From Pseudomonadota bacterium (GTDB lineage Bacteria; Pseudomonadota; Alphaproteobacteria; Rhizobiales; Hyphomicrobiaceae): a DNA stretch of 9,431 nt. Positions 1-6,700 of the stretch are shown piece after piece. Numbering within the stretch: position 1 is the first letter of the stretch; every line of letters starts with the position of its first letter. The stretch covers positions 1-9,431 of the forward strand of contig JAKALI010000118.1 in the NCBI GenBank assembly GCA_021813195.1. Reading direction: 5' to 3'. The notes under the pieces are model-generated. The model did no database searches and had not been told where the DNA came from. It was given only the letters and a program-made list of their open reading frames with translations. The position numbers and the translations under genes are program-made.

Positions 1-69
1 GGGTCGGGGCGCATCGCTAAGACACGGACAACTTTGGCGGAGCCAACCGACGGCAGCCCTTTCAGATGA
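1..69 (+). CDS. Possible C-terminal end of an upstream gene, perhaps an S4-domain (Hsp15-like) RNA-binding protein (5' partial)
   Basis: The first frame is open from the window edge to a TGA at 67-69 and reads 22 residues beginning [12 protein letters not shown]. Many Hsp15-like S4 proteins of alphaproteobacteria end in a basic tail containing GSGRPTK or GAGRPTK. From memory, such a gene often precedes fdxA and carD in Hyphomicrobiales, so the match in position and sequence is suggestive. The visible piece is too short to identify. A second frame, the one used by fdxA, is also open back to the window edge, so the coding frame is not certain. Confidence 0.25.
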   Translation, partial: GSGRIAKTRTTLAEPTDGSPFR

Positions 70-91
70 CCATCTCGCTGGACATTCGCGC

Positions 92-430
92 ATGACCTAT
101 GTGGTGAACGAAAACTGCATCAAGTGCAAATACACCGACTGCGTCGAAGTCTGTCCGGTGGATTGCTTCTACGAAGGCGAGAACATGTTGGTGATCCACC
201 CCGACGAGTGTATCGACTGCGGCGTGTGCGAACCCGAATGCCCGGTTGACGCGATCAAGCCCGACACGGAACCAGGCCTAGAGAAGTGGCTGGAACTCAA
301 CCGCGAGTATGCGGACAAGTGGCCCAACCTCACGTCGAAAAAGCCGGCGCTGCCGGAAGCTGATAAGTTCAAAGACGAGAGTAACAAGTACGAGAAATAT
401 TTCTCCCCGGAACCCGGCTCGGGAGATTAA
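92..430 (+). CDS. fdxA: Seven-iron ferredoxin FdxA ([3Fe-4S][4Fe-4S])
   Basis: This 112-residue protein is a small cytoplasmic electron carrier with one 3Fe-4S and one 4Fe-4S cluster. Its first 60 residues closely match the Azotobacter vinelandii ferredoxin I type. By that alignment, C9, C17 and C50 bind the 3Fe-4S cluster, C21, C40, C43 and C46 bind the 4Fe-4S cluster, and C12 and C25 are free. The tail after residue 60 is acidic and non-cysteine, as in the family, and the total length is normal. The reading frame is open upstream to the window edge, but the ATG at 92 gives the conserved MTYVV start. The Shine-Dalgarno sequence is poor: only TGGA at 79-82, nine bases from the ATG. The redox partner is not shown by the window. 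carD follows on the same strand after about 670 bp, too far for a tight operon. Confidence 0.95.
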   Translation: MTYVVNENCIKCKYTDCVEVCPVDCFYEGENMLVIHPDECIDCGVCEPECPVDAIKPDTEPGLEKWLELNREYADKWPNLTSKKPALPEADKFKDESNKYEKYFSPEPGSGD

Positions 431-1097
431 TCCTCGTTTTGGACGGCCTGCCTGCCGGGGGCGCCAAGTCCGACGACATCGGTTATTCGGCATCTCGGCA
501 AAGCGCGTTTTATTGCTTGCGCAACTGCGTTCGCCCGCACGATACCGGCTGAATTAACGGCATCGAAATCGCCGCGGTTACCCTCCCTTCATTTCATGTA
601 AAGTTTGTGTTATGGTGCTCGGCACACAATGTCGGCAGGCTCGAAAAGGCAACAGTACGGGAACAAATCTGCAACTACTCGGCGCGTGGTCCGGAAGATC
701 CGCGCAGAGGAGTTGTGCGGCCGGCCATTTTGCGCGGGGCTGGAACGCGGTCGGCGTCCGTCAGAGGGGCGCCAGTCGAAGGGTCGGTCAGGGAGGTGAG
801 CGGCGAGGTCGCACCTTCGGGCGCGTCCGCCAAGGGTTGCAGCGCCCTCGTCCGCGGGGGCCGCAGCATATCGCGGGCCAGGCGTGATCGGTGCGGATCG
901 GACCTGCCGCTCGGATCGCGAGCCACGACGGGCTGGGGGGGAGACGAGTTGCGGGGGGACAAGACGTGGTTCCCGCGCGGAAGCGGTGAGCAATCACCCC
1001 ACAAGAATCCGGACGAGGCGCCACGGCTCGATCGGATCGGTTTTGTGCCCAGTTCCGTGGAAAGTTTCTCGGTTCAGTAGGCAAAGTGAGACGACGC
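431..1097 (+). other. Gene-free 667-bp stretch between fdxA and carD, probable long carD leader
   Basis: No convincing gene was found. The open frames here give Arg/Gly/Ser-rich translations without recognisable domains, and several frames are open at once, as expected from high GC. The stretch turns AT-rich only at about 588-616, where TATGGT at 611-616 could be a -10 element; its -35 partner is weak, so this is only a possible promoter. A long imperfect hairpin lies just downstream at 672-715. CGGATCG-type words recur near 895, 912 and 1033. No clear fdxA terminator with a T-run was found. The region may carry the carD promoter and a long 5' leader, or an undescribed small RNA. Confidence 0.5.
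672..715 (+). other. Long imperfect hairpin, candidate structured RNA element
   Basis: Arms at 672-691 and 697-715 pair as 5 + 3 + 5 + 4 base pairs (one G-U). They are interrupted by an A.G mismatch (677/710), a G.A mismatch (681/706) and one bulged T (687), and are closed by the five-base loop CGGAA (692-696). The outer helix is CAACT with AGTTG and the middle helix is GCGCG with CGCGC. No T-run follows, so it is not an ordinary terminator. It lies about 55 bp after the possible -10 element at 611-616 and 380 bp before carD. The pairing is seen directly; its transcription and function are inferred. Confidence 0.5.
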
Positions 1098-2333
1098 ATG
1101 GCTCAGAAAACCAAGATCGCTGCGAAGGCCAAGACCACCCCGGCGCCGGCCCCAACGCGCAAAACGAGCCAGGCGGGTGCAGCCCCGAAGGCATCGAAAT
1201 CCGCCACGTCCTCGAAGGCATCGCCCCGCAAAGTTGCGCCGGCGAAAGGCGCGGCAGCGCACGTTACAACCTCCAAGAAAACCCCTGCCGTGAAGCCAAC
1301 GGCAGCTAGTGGCAAAGCTGGCGCCGCCAAGCCGGGCGCCGCTCCGGTGGTCGTTGGAGCTACCGTTAAAGCCGCGACGTCGAAGGGATCGGGGCAAGCA
1401 ACGAAGTCCGCCGGTTTGACGAAGAGCCAACCCGCGGCGGTCGCGGCTGGGACCAAGGTTACGGCGGCAGCGCCGAAACCGGCCACACATAAGTCGACGG
1501 CGCCAGCTGCGGCCCCTGCCAAGTCAGCCACAGCTAAGCAGCCCGAGGCGGCCAAGCCCATGACCGGGCCAGCAGCCGCCTTCGCCGCGCATCGCGCACG
1601 CCTCGTTGCGGCGCCGGCTTCAGCTCCTGCGCGCGCCGTGCCCGCGGCCGTCGGCAAGGCTTCCAATGCGCGCATCACGGCTCCGGCCAAGCCAGCCGAA
1701 GTACCGGCGTCCCCGCGTGCGATTGCCGAAAAGACGGCTGCGCAGCGGCAGATGATGACGTCACAGAAAAGCCCCGTGAGCCAGCGTCATGGCTTCAAGA
1801 CCAACGAATTCGTCGTCTATCCGGCGCATGGCGTTGGGCGCATTATCGGCATCGAAGAGCAGGAGATCGCGGGCATGTCGCTCGAGCTCTTCGTGATCAA
1901 TTTCGAGAAGGAAAAGCTCACGCTGCGCGTACCGACCGGCAAGCTTGCGACGGTCGGCATGCGCAAACTTGCCGATGACGATATCGTTGGCAAAGCCATG
2001 GAGGTCCTGAAGGGGCGCGCGCGCATCAAGCGCACGATGTGGAGCCGCCGTGCGCAGGAATATGTGGCCAAGATCAACTCCGGCGATCTCATCTCCATAG
2101 CGGAAGTCGTGCGGGATCTCTACCGCTCCGAAGCTCAGCCCGAGCAGTCCTATTCGGAGCGGCAGCTTTACGAGGATGCGCTCGATCGGATGGCCCGCGA
2201 GATCGCCGCCGTCGAGAAGCTTGACGACCGCGGCGCCGTTCAGCGCATCACGGACGTGCTGGCAAAGAGCGCGCGCGGCCGGCGCATGGCGGAAGCCGAG
2301 GAAACCGCAAGCGACGAATTCAAGGCGGCTTGA
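1098..2333 (+). CDS. carD: CarD/CdnL-family RNA polymerase-binding regulator with a long histone-H1-like N-terminal tail
   Basis: The protein has 411 residues. Residues from about 231 onward form the CarD module: an N-terminal RNA-polymerase interaction domain beginning HGFKTNEFVVYPAHGVG, then a helical DNA-binding domain to about 395 (RIKRTMWSRRAQEYVAKI, SERQLYEDALDRMAREIAAV). Family members bind the RNA polymerase beta subunit and stabilise open promoter complexes, often at rRNA and growth genes. Residues 1-230 are low-complexity Ala/Lys/Pro/Thr sequence with about 29 Lys and 9 Arg but only 3 Glu and no Asp, much like a histone H1 tail. Typical CdnL proteins have about 160-190 residues, so the tail more than doubles the length. 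The ATG at 1098 is chosen over the in-frame GTG at 1086 because GTGAGA sits at 1086-1091, six bases before it, as a modest ribosome binding site. The tail should bind DNA or modulate polymerase contacts, but this is inferred. Confidence 0.93.
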   Translation: MAQKTKIAAKAKTTPAPAPTRKTSQAGAAPKASKSATSSKASPRKVAPAKGAAAHVTTSKKTPAVKPTAASGKAGAAKPGAAPVVVGATVKAATSKGSGQATKSAGLTKSQPAAVAAGTKVTAAAPKPATHKSTAPAAAPAKSATAKQPEAAKPMTGPAAAFAAHRARLVAAPASAPARAVPAAVGKASNARITAPAKPAEVPASPRAIAEKTAAQRQMMTSQKSPVSQRHGFKTNEFVVYPAHGVGRIIGIEEQEIAGMSLELFVINFEKEKLTLRVPTGKLATVGMRKLADDDIVGKAMEVLKGRARIKRTMWSRRAQEYVAKINSGDLISIAEVVRDLYRSEAQPEQSYSERQLYEDALDRMAREIAAVEKLDDRGAVQRITDVLAKSARGRRMAEAEETASDEFKAA

Positions 2334-2337
2334 CCGC

Positions 2338-2382
2338 GGCTCGGCGACTGCTCACGAGCCATTGTTGACCAACGGTCGAACA
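2338..2382 (+). other. Two tandem hairpins just after the carD stop codon
   Basis: The first hairpin pairs GGCTCG (2338-2343) with CGAGCC (2355-2360) around an 11-base loop. The second pairs TGTTGACC (2363-2370) with GGTC-AACA (2374-2382, G2378 bulged) around the loop AAC. The last bases of the second hairpin (2379-2382) are also the first bases of the terminator-like stem at 2379-2409, so those two cannot form together in full. The pairing is direct observation; a role in termination or message stability is inferred. Confidence 0.45.
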
Positions 2383-2409
2383 CCCGGTGCGCGTGAGCCG
2401 CCGGGTGTT
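2379..2409 (+). terminator. Probable carD terminator hairpin without a T-run
   Basis: AACACCCGG (2379-2387) pairs perfectly with CCGGGTGTT (2401-2409) over nine base pairs, with a 13-base loop. Only GCATTGG follows, so there is no U-tract and intrinsic termination would be weak. It begins 45 bases after the carD stop codon and is the best terminator candidate there. Confidence 0.55.
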
Positions 2410-2811
2410 GCATTGGCGGCCAGACCAAGACCTTTTGGCTTGCCGTTCGCCCACCAGCAACTGCCGCGGCGGAATGATTTCGATCCGCCAACCGCGTCAT
2501 AAGCTGCCACCGACCCCATCATCAATCCACGTGCTCATGCCCGCCGCAGGGCGGCCAAGCGGGCGCGACACACCCTCGCTCGGTGGTGGCGCCACAGCGC
2601 GGCTGAGCGGCCTGAGACGCCGATGGTGCCGGACCAGAATGCTCCCTCGGCTCTGAGAGACGGCCGGTCCGGTCACGCCGCCGCGCCGACAAGCCCTTGC
2701 GCCGCGCAAGCCCAGTCGTTAGAAGAGCGCTCTTGTCCGTGACGGTCACTGACGGCATTGGCGTATCGCCAGCGAAATGGCCCTTTGTCACTTGACGTCT
2801 TCGCGACATGC
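2410..2811 (+). other. Gene-free 400-bp stretch between carD and tRNA-Arg
   Basis: No protein gene is supported; the small open frames on both strands give Arg/Pro/Ser-rich translations with no domain. It contains a 10-bp palindrome GTGGCGCCAC (2586-2595), a 7-bp stem CCGGACC/GGTCCGG (2629-2635 with 2666-2672, 30-base loop) and the paired palindromes at 2723-2749. A tRNA promoter should lie at its right end, but no convincing -35/-10 pair was found; the CTTGAC at 2791-2796 is too close to the tRNA start to serve as its -35 box. Confidence 0.5.
2723..2749. repeat. Two adjacent palindromes upstream of tRNA-Arg
   Basis: AAGAGCGCTCTT (2723-2734) is a perfect 12-bp palindrome. Four bases later GTGACGGTCAC (2739-2749) is a perfect 5+1+5 palindrome, and TGACGG recurs at once at 2750-2755. 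They lie 60-90 bp before the tRNA and could be protein-binding sites, such as an operator, overlapping its promoter region. No known regulator motif was recognised. Confidence 0.4.
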
Positions 2812-2888
2812 GCGCCCGTAGCTCAGCTGGATAGAGCACCAGACTACGAATCTGGGGGTCAGAGGTTCGAATCCTTTCGGGCGCGCCA
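2812..2888 (+). tRNA. tRNA-Arg (anticodon ACG)
   Basis: A full 77-base cloverleaf is present. The acceptor stem GCGCCCG (2812-2818) pairs with CGGGCGC (2878-2884), followed by discriminator G2885 and an encoded CCA (2886-2888). The D-stem is GCTC/GAGC (2821-2824, 2834-2837). The anticodon stem is CCAGA/TCTGG with loop CTACGAA, giving anticodon ACG at 2846-2848. The T-stem is AGAGG/CCTTT with loop TTCGAAT. The A34 of this tRNA is normally converted to inosine by TadA so that it reads CGU, CGC and CGA codons. Confidence 0.98.
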
Positions 2889-2915
2889 ATTCATCTGCGA
2901 GGGCGTAAACCGATG

Positions 2916-2934
2916 GCCGGGAGGCGCCGGCTTT
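2916..2934 (+). terminator. Weak terminator-like hairpin downstream of tRNA-Arg
   Basis: GCCGG (2916-2920) pairs with CCGGC (2927-2931) around a six-base loop and is followed by TTT. It lies 27 bases after the tRNA. The stem is short and the T-run brief, so it is only a candidate transcript end. Confidence 0.3.
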
Positions 2935-3119
2935 GACGCTCATGACGGCCAAAGACTTCGTTTGATGATGGACGGGAGAGCGCCCCCAGATTAGCGCCAG
3001 TTGGCGGCTTGCTCCGGCGAGGTCTGAGCATCCTTGCGAGGTTTGGCGGCGGGAATTAAGACCGGCGTTGTCAACCAGAACACTTGCGCTAAGCCCTTGA
3101 GTTCGAGAAGGTTAGCGCG

Positions 3120-4334
3120 ATGGTCGTGTTTCGTTCGATCAAACATCATGTGACGCAGATTCCGACCGGAGTGTGGGTTCTCGGCTTCGTCTCGATGCTC
3201 ATGGATATCTCGTCAGAGATGATCCACGCGCTTCTCCCCATCTACATGGTCTCGGTACTGGGCACCTCGACACTCGCTGTCGGTCTCATCGAAGGAGTTG
3301 CGGAAGCGACCGCGGCAATCACCAAGGTTTTCTCCGGCGCGCTCTCCGACTGGTTGGGCAAACGCAAAACGCTCGCTGTTCTTGGTTATGGCATGGCGGC
3401 CTTCACCAAGCTCGTCTTTCCGCTTGCGCCCAACCTATCCTGGCTCATCGCTGCCCGCTTCATTGACCGCATTGGCAAGGGCGTGCGTGGCGCGCCGCGA
3501 GATGCGCTGGTTGCTGATCTTTCTCCGCCTGAAATTCGCGGTGCAAGCTTTGGACTGCGCCAATCCCTCGACACGATCGGCGCATTCGTCGGCCCCTTAC
3601 TCGCCATGGCACTCATGCTGTGGACGGCGAATAACTTTCAGACCGTGTTCTGGATCGCAGTCGTTCCAGGCTTCATGGCATTTGGTCTCATAGCGTTCGC
3701 TGTCAAAGAACCCGAACGACCGGCCGAACTCCGGCGCGTTCAATCCCCGCTCAGCCGCGTAGAGTTGGCCCGTCTCGGCGTCGCCTACTGGTGGGTTGTC
3801 GCCATCGCGGTCGTCTTCACGCTGGCGCGGTTCAGCGAGGCCTTCCTTATCCTTCGCGCGCAATCTGTCGGCCTACCCATCGCGCTCGTGCCAGCCGTAA
3901 TGGTGCTGATGAACATCGTCTATGCATTATCGGCCTATCCAGCCGGTATTCTATCCGACCGGGTTGATCGCTATACCGTGCTCATTGCCGGACTTGGCTT
4001 GCTGGTCGTGGCGGATCTCGTGCTGGCTTTGTCCAGCACCATTTTCGAGACCGCCTGCGGCGTGATCCTATGGGGACTCCACATGGGGCTGACGCAGGGT
4101 CTGCTGGCCACGCTTGTTGCGGACGCGGCTCCCGCTGAACTGCGCGGAACAGCCTTCGGCATGTTTAACTTGACGACGGGCGTGGCGCTTCTTGGAGCGA
4201 GCATCATCGCCGGAGCATTGTGGGATTTGGCTGGTCCTGAAGGCACGTTCCTCGCGGGAGCCACCTTTGCCGCAATCGCCATCATGGGACTGCTCACGCT
4301 ACGCCGGAATGGATATGCCGGTGGCGCTCGATAA
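3120..4334 (+). CDS. Major facilitator superfamily (MFS) transporter, substrate unknown
   Basis: This 404-residue protein is an inner-membrane secondary transporter with about 12 hydrophobic helices, the usual MFS length. The classic loop 2-3 signature is present as GALSDWLGKRK (residues 73-83), and its counterpart in the second half is GILSDRVDR (276-284). A conserved basic loop, DRIGKGVRGAPRDAL (116-130), follows the fourth helix region. D29 and E33 lie in or near the first helix and could couple ion flow. The pattern resembles MFS proteins grouped with archaeal MJ1317, often annotated only as MFS or putative drug transporters; that placement is from memory. AGAAGG at 3106-3111, eight bases before the ATG, supports the start. 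There is no neighbouring regulator or partner gene that suggests a substrate. No terminator was seen after the stop codon. Confidence 0.93.
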   Translation: MVVFRSIKHHVTQIPTGVWVLGFVSMLMDISSEMIHALLPIYMVSVLGTSTLAVGLIEGVAEATAAITKVFSGALSDWLGKRKTLAVLGYGMAAFTKLVFPLAPNLSWLIAARFIDRIGKGVRGAPRDALVADLSPPEIRGASFGLRQSLDTIGAFVGPLLAMALMLWTANNFQTVFWIAVVPGFMAFGLIAFAVKEPERPAELRRVQSPLSRVELARLGVAYWWVVAIAVVFTLARFSEAFLILRAQSVGLPIALVPAVMVLMNIVYALSAYPAGILSDRVDRYTVLIAGLGLLVVADLVLALSSTIFETACGVILWGLHMGLTQGLLATLVADAAPAELRGTAFGMFNLTTGVALLGASIIAGALWDLAGPEGTFLAGATFAAIAIMGLLTLRRNGYAGGAR

Positions 4335-4803
4335 AGTCCGATTTTGCCTTTCCATCAGCTCAGGTCTCAGCCCAATGTCGCACCATGCTGGCACCATTGC
4401 CGCTCTGGTGCGTTCCGACAGCGCTGACCGGTTGCGAACTCACCCGGCCTGCGATCGACGCCGCATCGAGCTCGAGCTGGACTTGGCGCACAACGACGAT
4501 GACTGCACGTGATGCGTCCGCAGGCTGGCTGCGTTCGCTGAGACGCTCGTCGGCGCTTGGGTCGTAAGTGCCGCCGGTGAAGCGCAACGACCACCGCGCG
4601 CTCATCGCTGCCACCGCTGCGATCGCGCAAATCGCCTCAGTCTGGGTGGTGTCCACACTCGACCTTGGCCGGCGTCATGTCGCATGGCCGCAGACTGCGC
4701 CCTTCGCCTTCCCGGCCGTTCTACCCCGGCCTTGACATTCCGCCAACCCCGTGCGCTTCTCCGGCCCGTTTTTCCCAGCCAACCCGATGAAGGAATTGAG
4801 GCC
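4335..4803. other. 469-bp interval between the MFS gene and aspS
   Basis: Nothing certain is encoded here. The best open frame is on the - strand (4360-4656) and is listed separately as doubtful. The frame of aspS is open back to an ATG at 4684, but that extension is not conserved sequence. No T-box, riboswitch or strong terminator was recognised. The aspS promoter should lie in the last 150 bp; no clear -35/-10 pair was found. Confidence 0.45.
4360..4656 (-). CDS. Doubtful small hypothetical protein antisense between the MFS gene and aspS
   Basis: The frame codes for 98 residues from a GTG at 4656, with AAGG a few bases before it; an internal ATG (4605) is another possible start. The N-terminus is mildly hydrophobic ([15 protein letters not shown]) and the rest is polar. 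A hand count gives G+C of about 67, 57 and 73 percent at codon positions 1, 2 and 3. This is a weak coding-type pattern: the second position is less depressed than in real genes of this GC. It would converge on the MFS gene with a 25-bp gap and diverge from aspS. I do not recognise the protein and it may well be a chance open frame. Confidence 0.25.
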   Translation of the reverse strand: MDTTQTEAICAIAAVAAMSARWSLRFTGGTYDPSADERLSERSQPADASRAVIVVVRQVQLELDAASIAGRVSSQPVSAVGTHQSGNGASMVRHWAET

Positions 4804-6624
4804 ATGAGCGCGGCCGGCTTGCACCGTTATCGATCGGCGACTTGCGGCGGCCTGCGGGCCGACAATATCGGTACGGTGGCGCGCTTGTCGGGCTGGGTGC
4901 ATCGTGTGCGCGACCACGGTGGTGTGCTCTTCATCGATCTGCGTGACCACTACGGCATCACGCAGGTCGTCGTAGATCCCGACAGCGCGGCCTTCAACAC
5001 AGCTGAGCGGCTGCGCTCGGAATGGGTCGTGCGCATCGACGGCAAGGTGCGCGAGCGCCCTGCGGGAACCGAAAACCCGGACCTCGCGACCGGCGCAATC
5101 GAGCTCTACGCGACTGAAATTGAAGTCCTCTCGGAGGCCAAGGAACTGCCCGTGCCTGTGTTCGGTGAGCCGGATTATCCAGAAGATCTGCGGCTGCAAT
5201 ACCGCTTCCTCGATTTGCGCCGCGAGACGCTGCACGGCATCATCATGAAACGGCTGGAGATCACCAAGTCGATCCGCCGACGCATGCATGAGGCGGGCTT
5301 CAACGAGTTTCCAACGCCGATCCTGACGGCTTCCTCCCCAGAAGGTGCGCGCGACTTTCTCGTCCCATCGCGCATTCATCCAGGAAAGTTCTACGCATTG
5401 CCCCAGGCGCCGCAGCAATACAAACAGTTGCTGATGGTCTCAGGCTTCGATCGCTATTTCCAGATCGCACCGTGTTTTCGCGACGAGGATCCTCGCGCCG
5501 ACCGGCTGCCGGGCGAATTCTATCAGCTCGACGTTGAAATGAGCTTCGTGGAGCAGGAGGACATTTTCCAGACCATGGAGCCGATCCTCACGGGGCTGTT
5601 TGAAGAGTTCGGCGGCGGAAAGCCGGTGACGAGACAGTGGCCGCGCATCCCCTACGAGGAGGCGATCGCCAAGTATGGGTCGGATAAACCCGACTTGCGC
5701 AATCCGATCGAGATGCAGGACGTCACCGACCACTTCCGCGGTTCGGGCTTCAAAGTCTTCGCTGGCATGATCGAGAAAGACCCGAAGGTGCGCGTTTGGG
5801 CCATTCCCGCACCCGGCGGCGGATCGCGCGCCTTTTGCGATCGCATGAATGTCTGGGCTCAGGGCGAGGGCCAACCAGGTCTCGGCTACATCTTCTGGCG
5901 CGAGGAGGAAGGTGCGGCCGGTGCCGGCCCAATCGCCAAGAACATCGGTGCGGAGCGCGCGCAAGCCATCCAGACCCAGCTCGGCCTCAAGACTGGCGAT
6001 GCGGTCTTCTTTACGGCTGGCAATCCCGCCAACTTTTACAAGTTCGCAGGCGCGGCGCGCGATCGTGTCGGTCACGAACTGAAGCTCATCGATGCAGACC
6101 GCTACGCGCTCGCCTGGATCGTCGATTTCCCATTCTACGAGTGGAACGAAGAGGACAAGAAGATCGACTTCTCCCACAACCCGTTTTCGATGCCCAAGGG
6201 CGGGCGCGAGGCCCTCGAAACGGCGGAAAAAGAGGGCCGCGAGGCCCTGCTCGCGCTGAAAGCCAATCAATACGACGTGGTCTGCAACGGGTATGAAATT
6301 GCATCCGGCTCGGTGCGCAATCATATCCCCGAGACGATGGTGAAAGCCTTCGAGATCACCGGCATGACCAAGGCCGACGTCGAGAGCCGCTTTGGCGGAC
6401 TCTACCGCGCATTCCAGTATGGTGCGCCACCCCATGGTGGCATGGCAGCCGGTATCGAACGCATGGTGATGCTCCTCACAGGCTGTAAAACTGTGCGCGA
6501 GGTGGCATTGTTCCCAATGAACCAGCAGGCAGCCGATCTGCTGATGGGAGCACCGAGCGAAGCCACGCCCAAGCAATTACGCGAGCTGTCCATTCGCGTC
6601 GTGTTGCCCGATAAGAAATCTTAA
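4804..6624 (+). CDS. aspS: Aspartyl-tRNA synthetase, probably the non-discriminating (Asp/Asn) type
   Basis: This 606-residue cytoplasmic class II synthetase charges tRNA with aspartate. It has an OB-fold anticodon-binding domain (about 20-115), a catalytic core starting near 130, a bacterial GAD insertion (about 295-420) and the end of the core to 606. Motif 1 lies near [10 protein letters not shown] (165-174), motif 2 is [10 protein letters not shown] (225-234) and motif 3 is [12 protein letters not shown] (546-557). H38 (in RDHGG) and G88 (in RPAG) align with the pair that makes Pseudomonas AspRS non-discriminating, so the enzyme probably also makes Asp-tRNA(Asn) for the GatCAB amidotransferase. 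The ATG at 4804 is preferred over the in-frame ATG at 4684: family similarity begins at [11 protein letters not shown], and AAGGA (4790-4794) lies nine bases before it. A strong terminator follows. Confidence 0.98.
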   Translation: MSAAGLHRYRSATCGGLRADNIGTVARLSGWVHRVRDHGGVLFIDLRDHYGITQVVVDPDSAAFNTAERLRSEWVVRIDGKVRERPAGTENPDLATGAIELYATEIEVLSEAKELPVPVFGEPDYPEDLRLQYRFLDLRRETLHGIIMKRLEITKSIRRRMHEAGFNEFPTPILTASSPEGARDFLVPSRIHPGKFYALPQAPQQYKQLLMVSGFDRYFQIAPCFRDEDPRADRLPGEFYQLDVEMSFVEQEDIFQTMEPILTGLFEEFGGGKPVTRQWPRIPYEEAIAKYGSDKPDLRNPIEMQDVTDHFRGSGFKVFAGMIEKDPKVRVWAIPAPGGGSRAFCDRMNVWAQGEGQPGLGYIFWREEEGAAGAGPIAKNIGAERAQAIQTQLGLKTGDAVFFTAGNPANFYKFAGAARDRVGHELKLIDADRYALAWIVDFPFYEWNEEDKKIDFSHNPFSMPKGGREALETAEKEGREALLALKANQYDVVCNGYEIASGSVRNHIPETMVKAFEITGMTKADVESRFGGLYRAFQYGAPPHGGMAAGIERMVMLLTGCKTVREVALFPMNQQAADLLMGAPSEATPKQLRELSIRVVLPDKKS

Positions 6625-6648
6625 GTCGACCGGTTCGCTGCGGACGTT

Positions 6649-6684
6649 CAACGCCCGCTGCTTCGACGCAGCGGGCGTTGTTTT
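6649..6684 (+). terminator. Rho-independent terminator of aspS
   Basis: CAACGCCCGCTGC (6649-6661) pairs perfectly over 13 base pairs with GCAGCGGGCGTTG (6668-6680). The loop is TTCGAC and TTTT follows at 6681-6684. It begins 25 bases after the aspS stop codon. On the other strand the stem is not followed by a T-run, so it is directional. Confidence 0.9.
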
Positions 6685-6700
6685 GCGCGTTTCCTCAGAC

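Noticed and set aside
607..1080. 157-codon + strand open frame in the fdxA-carD gap
   Set aside because: Translation is Arg/Gly/Ser-rich with no domain, several other frames are open over the same bases, and there is no ribosome binding site. It looks like a high-GC chance frame.
1086..1097. GTG start for carD, four codons upstream
   Set aside because: It has no good ribosome binding site, and its own bases provide the GTGAGA site for the ATG at 1098. A small chance remains that it is used.
1103..1690. 195-codon hydrophobic - strand open frame opposite the carD tail
   Set aside because: It is the antisense of Ala/Lys/Pro-rich codons, which automatically gives an Ala/Gly/Val/Leu-rich, membrane-like translation.
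2758..2994. 78-codon + strand open frame across the tRNA
   Set aside because: Its central VAQLDRAPDYESGGQRFESF segment is the familiar false translation of a tRNA-Arg gene.
2889..3119. Possible integration of a mobile element at the tRNA-Arg 3' end
   Set aside because: No repeat of the tRNA 3' end, integrase or foreign-looking gene was found downstream in the window.
3120..4334. Naming the MFS protein as a specific drug or nutrient exporter
   Set aside because: The sequence shows only general MFS signatures, and no neighbour indicates a substrate.
4684..4803. Forty-residue N-terminal extension of AspRS
   Set aside because: Family similarity starts just after 4804, and the ribosome binding site is placed for 4804.
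5440..6576. 378-codon - strand open frame inside aspS
   Set aside because: It is wholly antisense to an unmistakable AspRS gene and is a frame shadow typical of high-GC coding sequence. The same applies to 4675-5418 (- strand).
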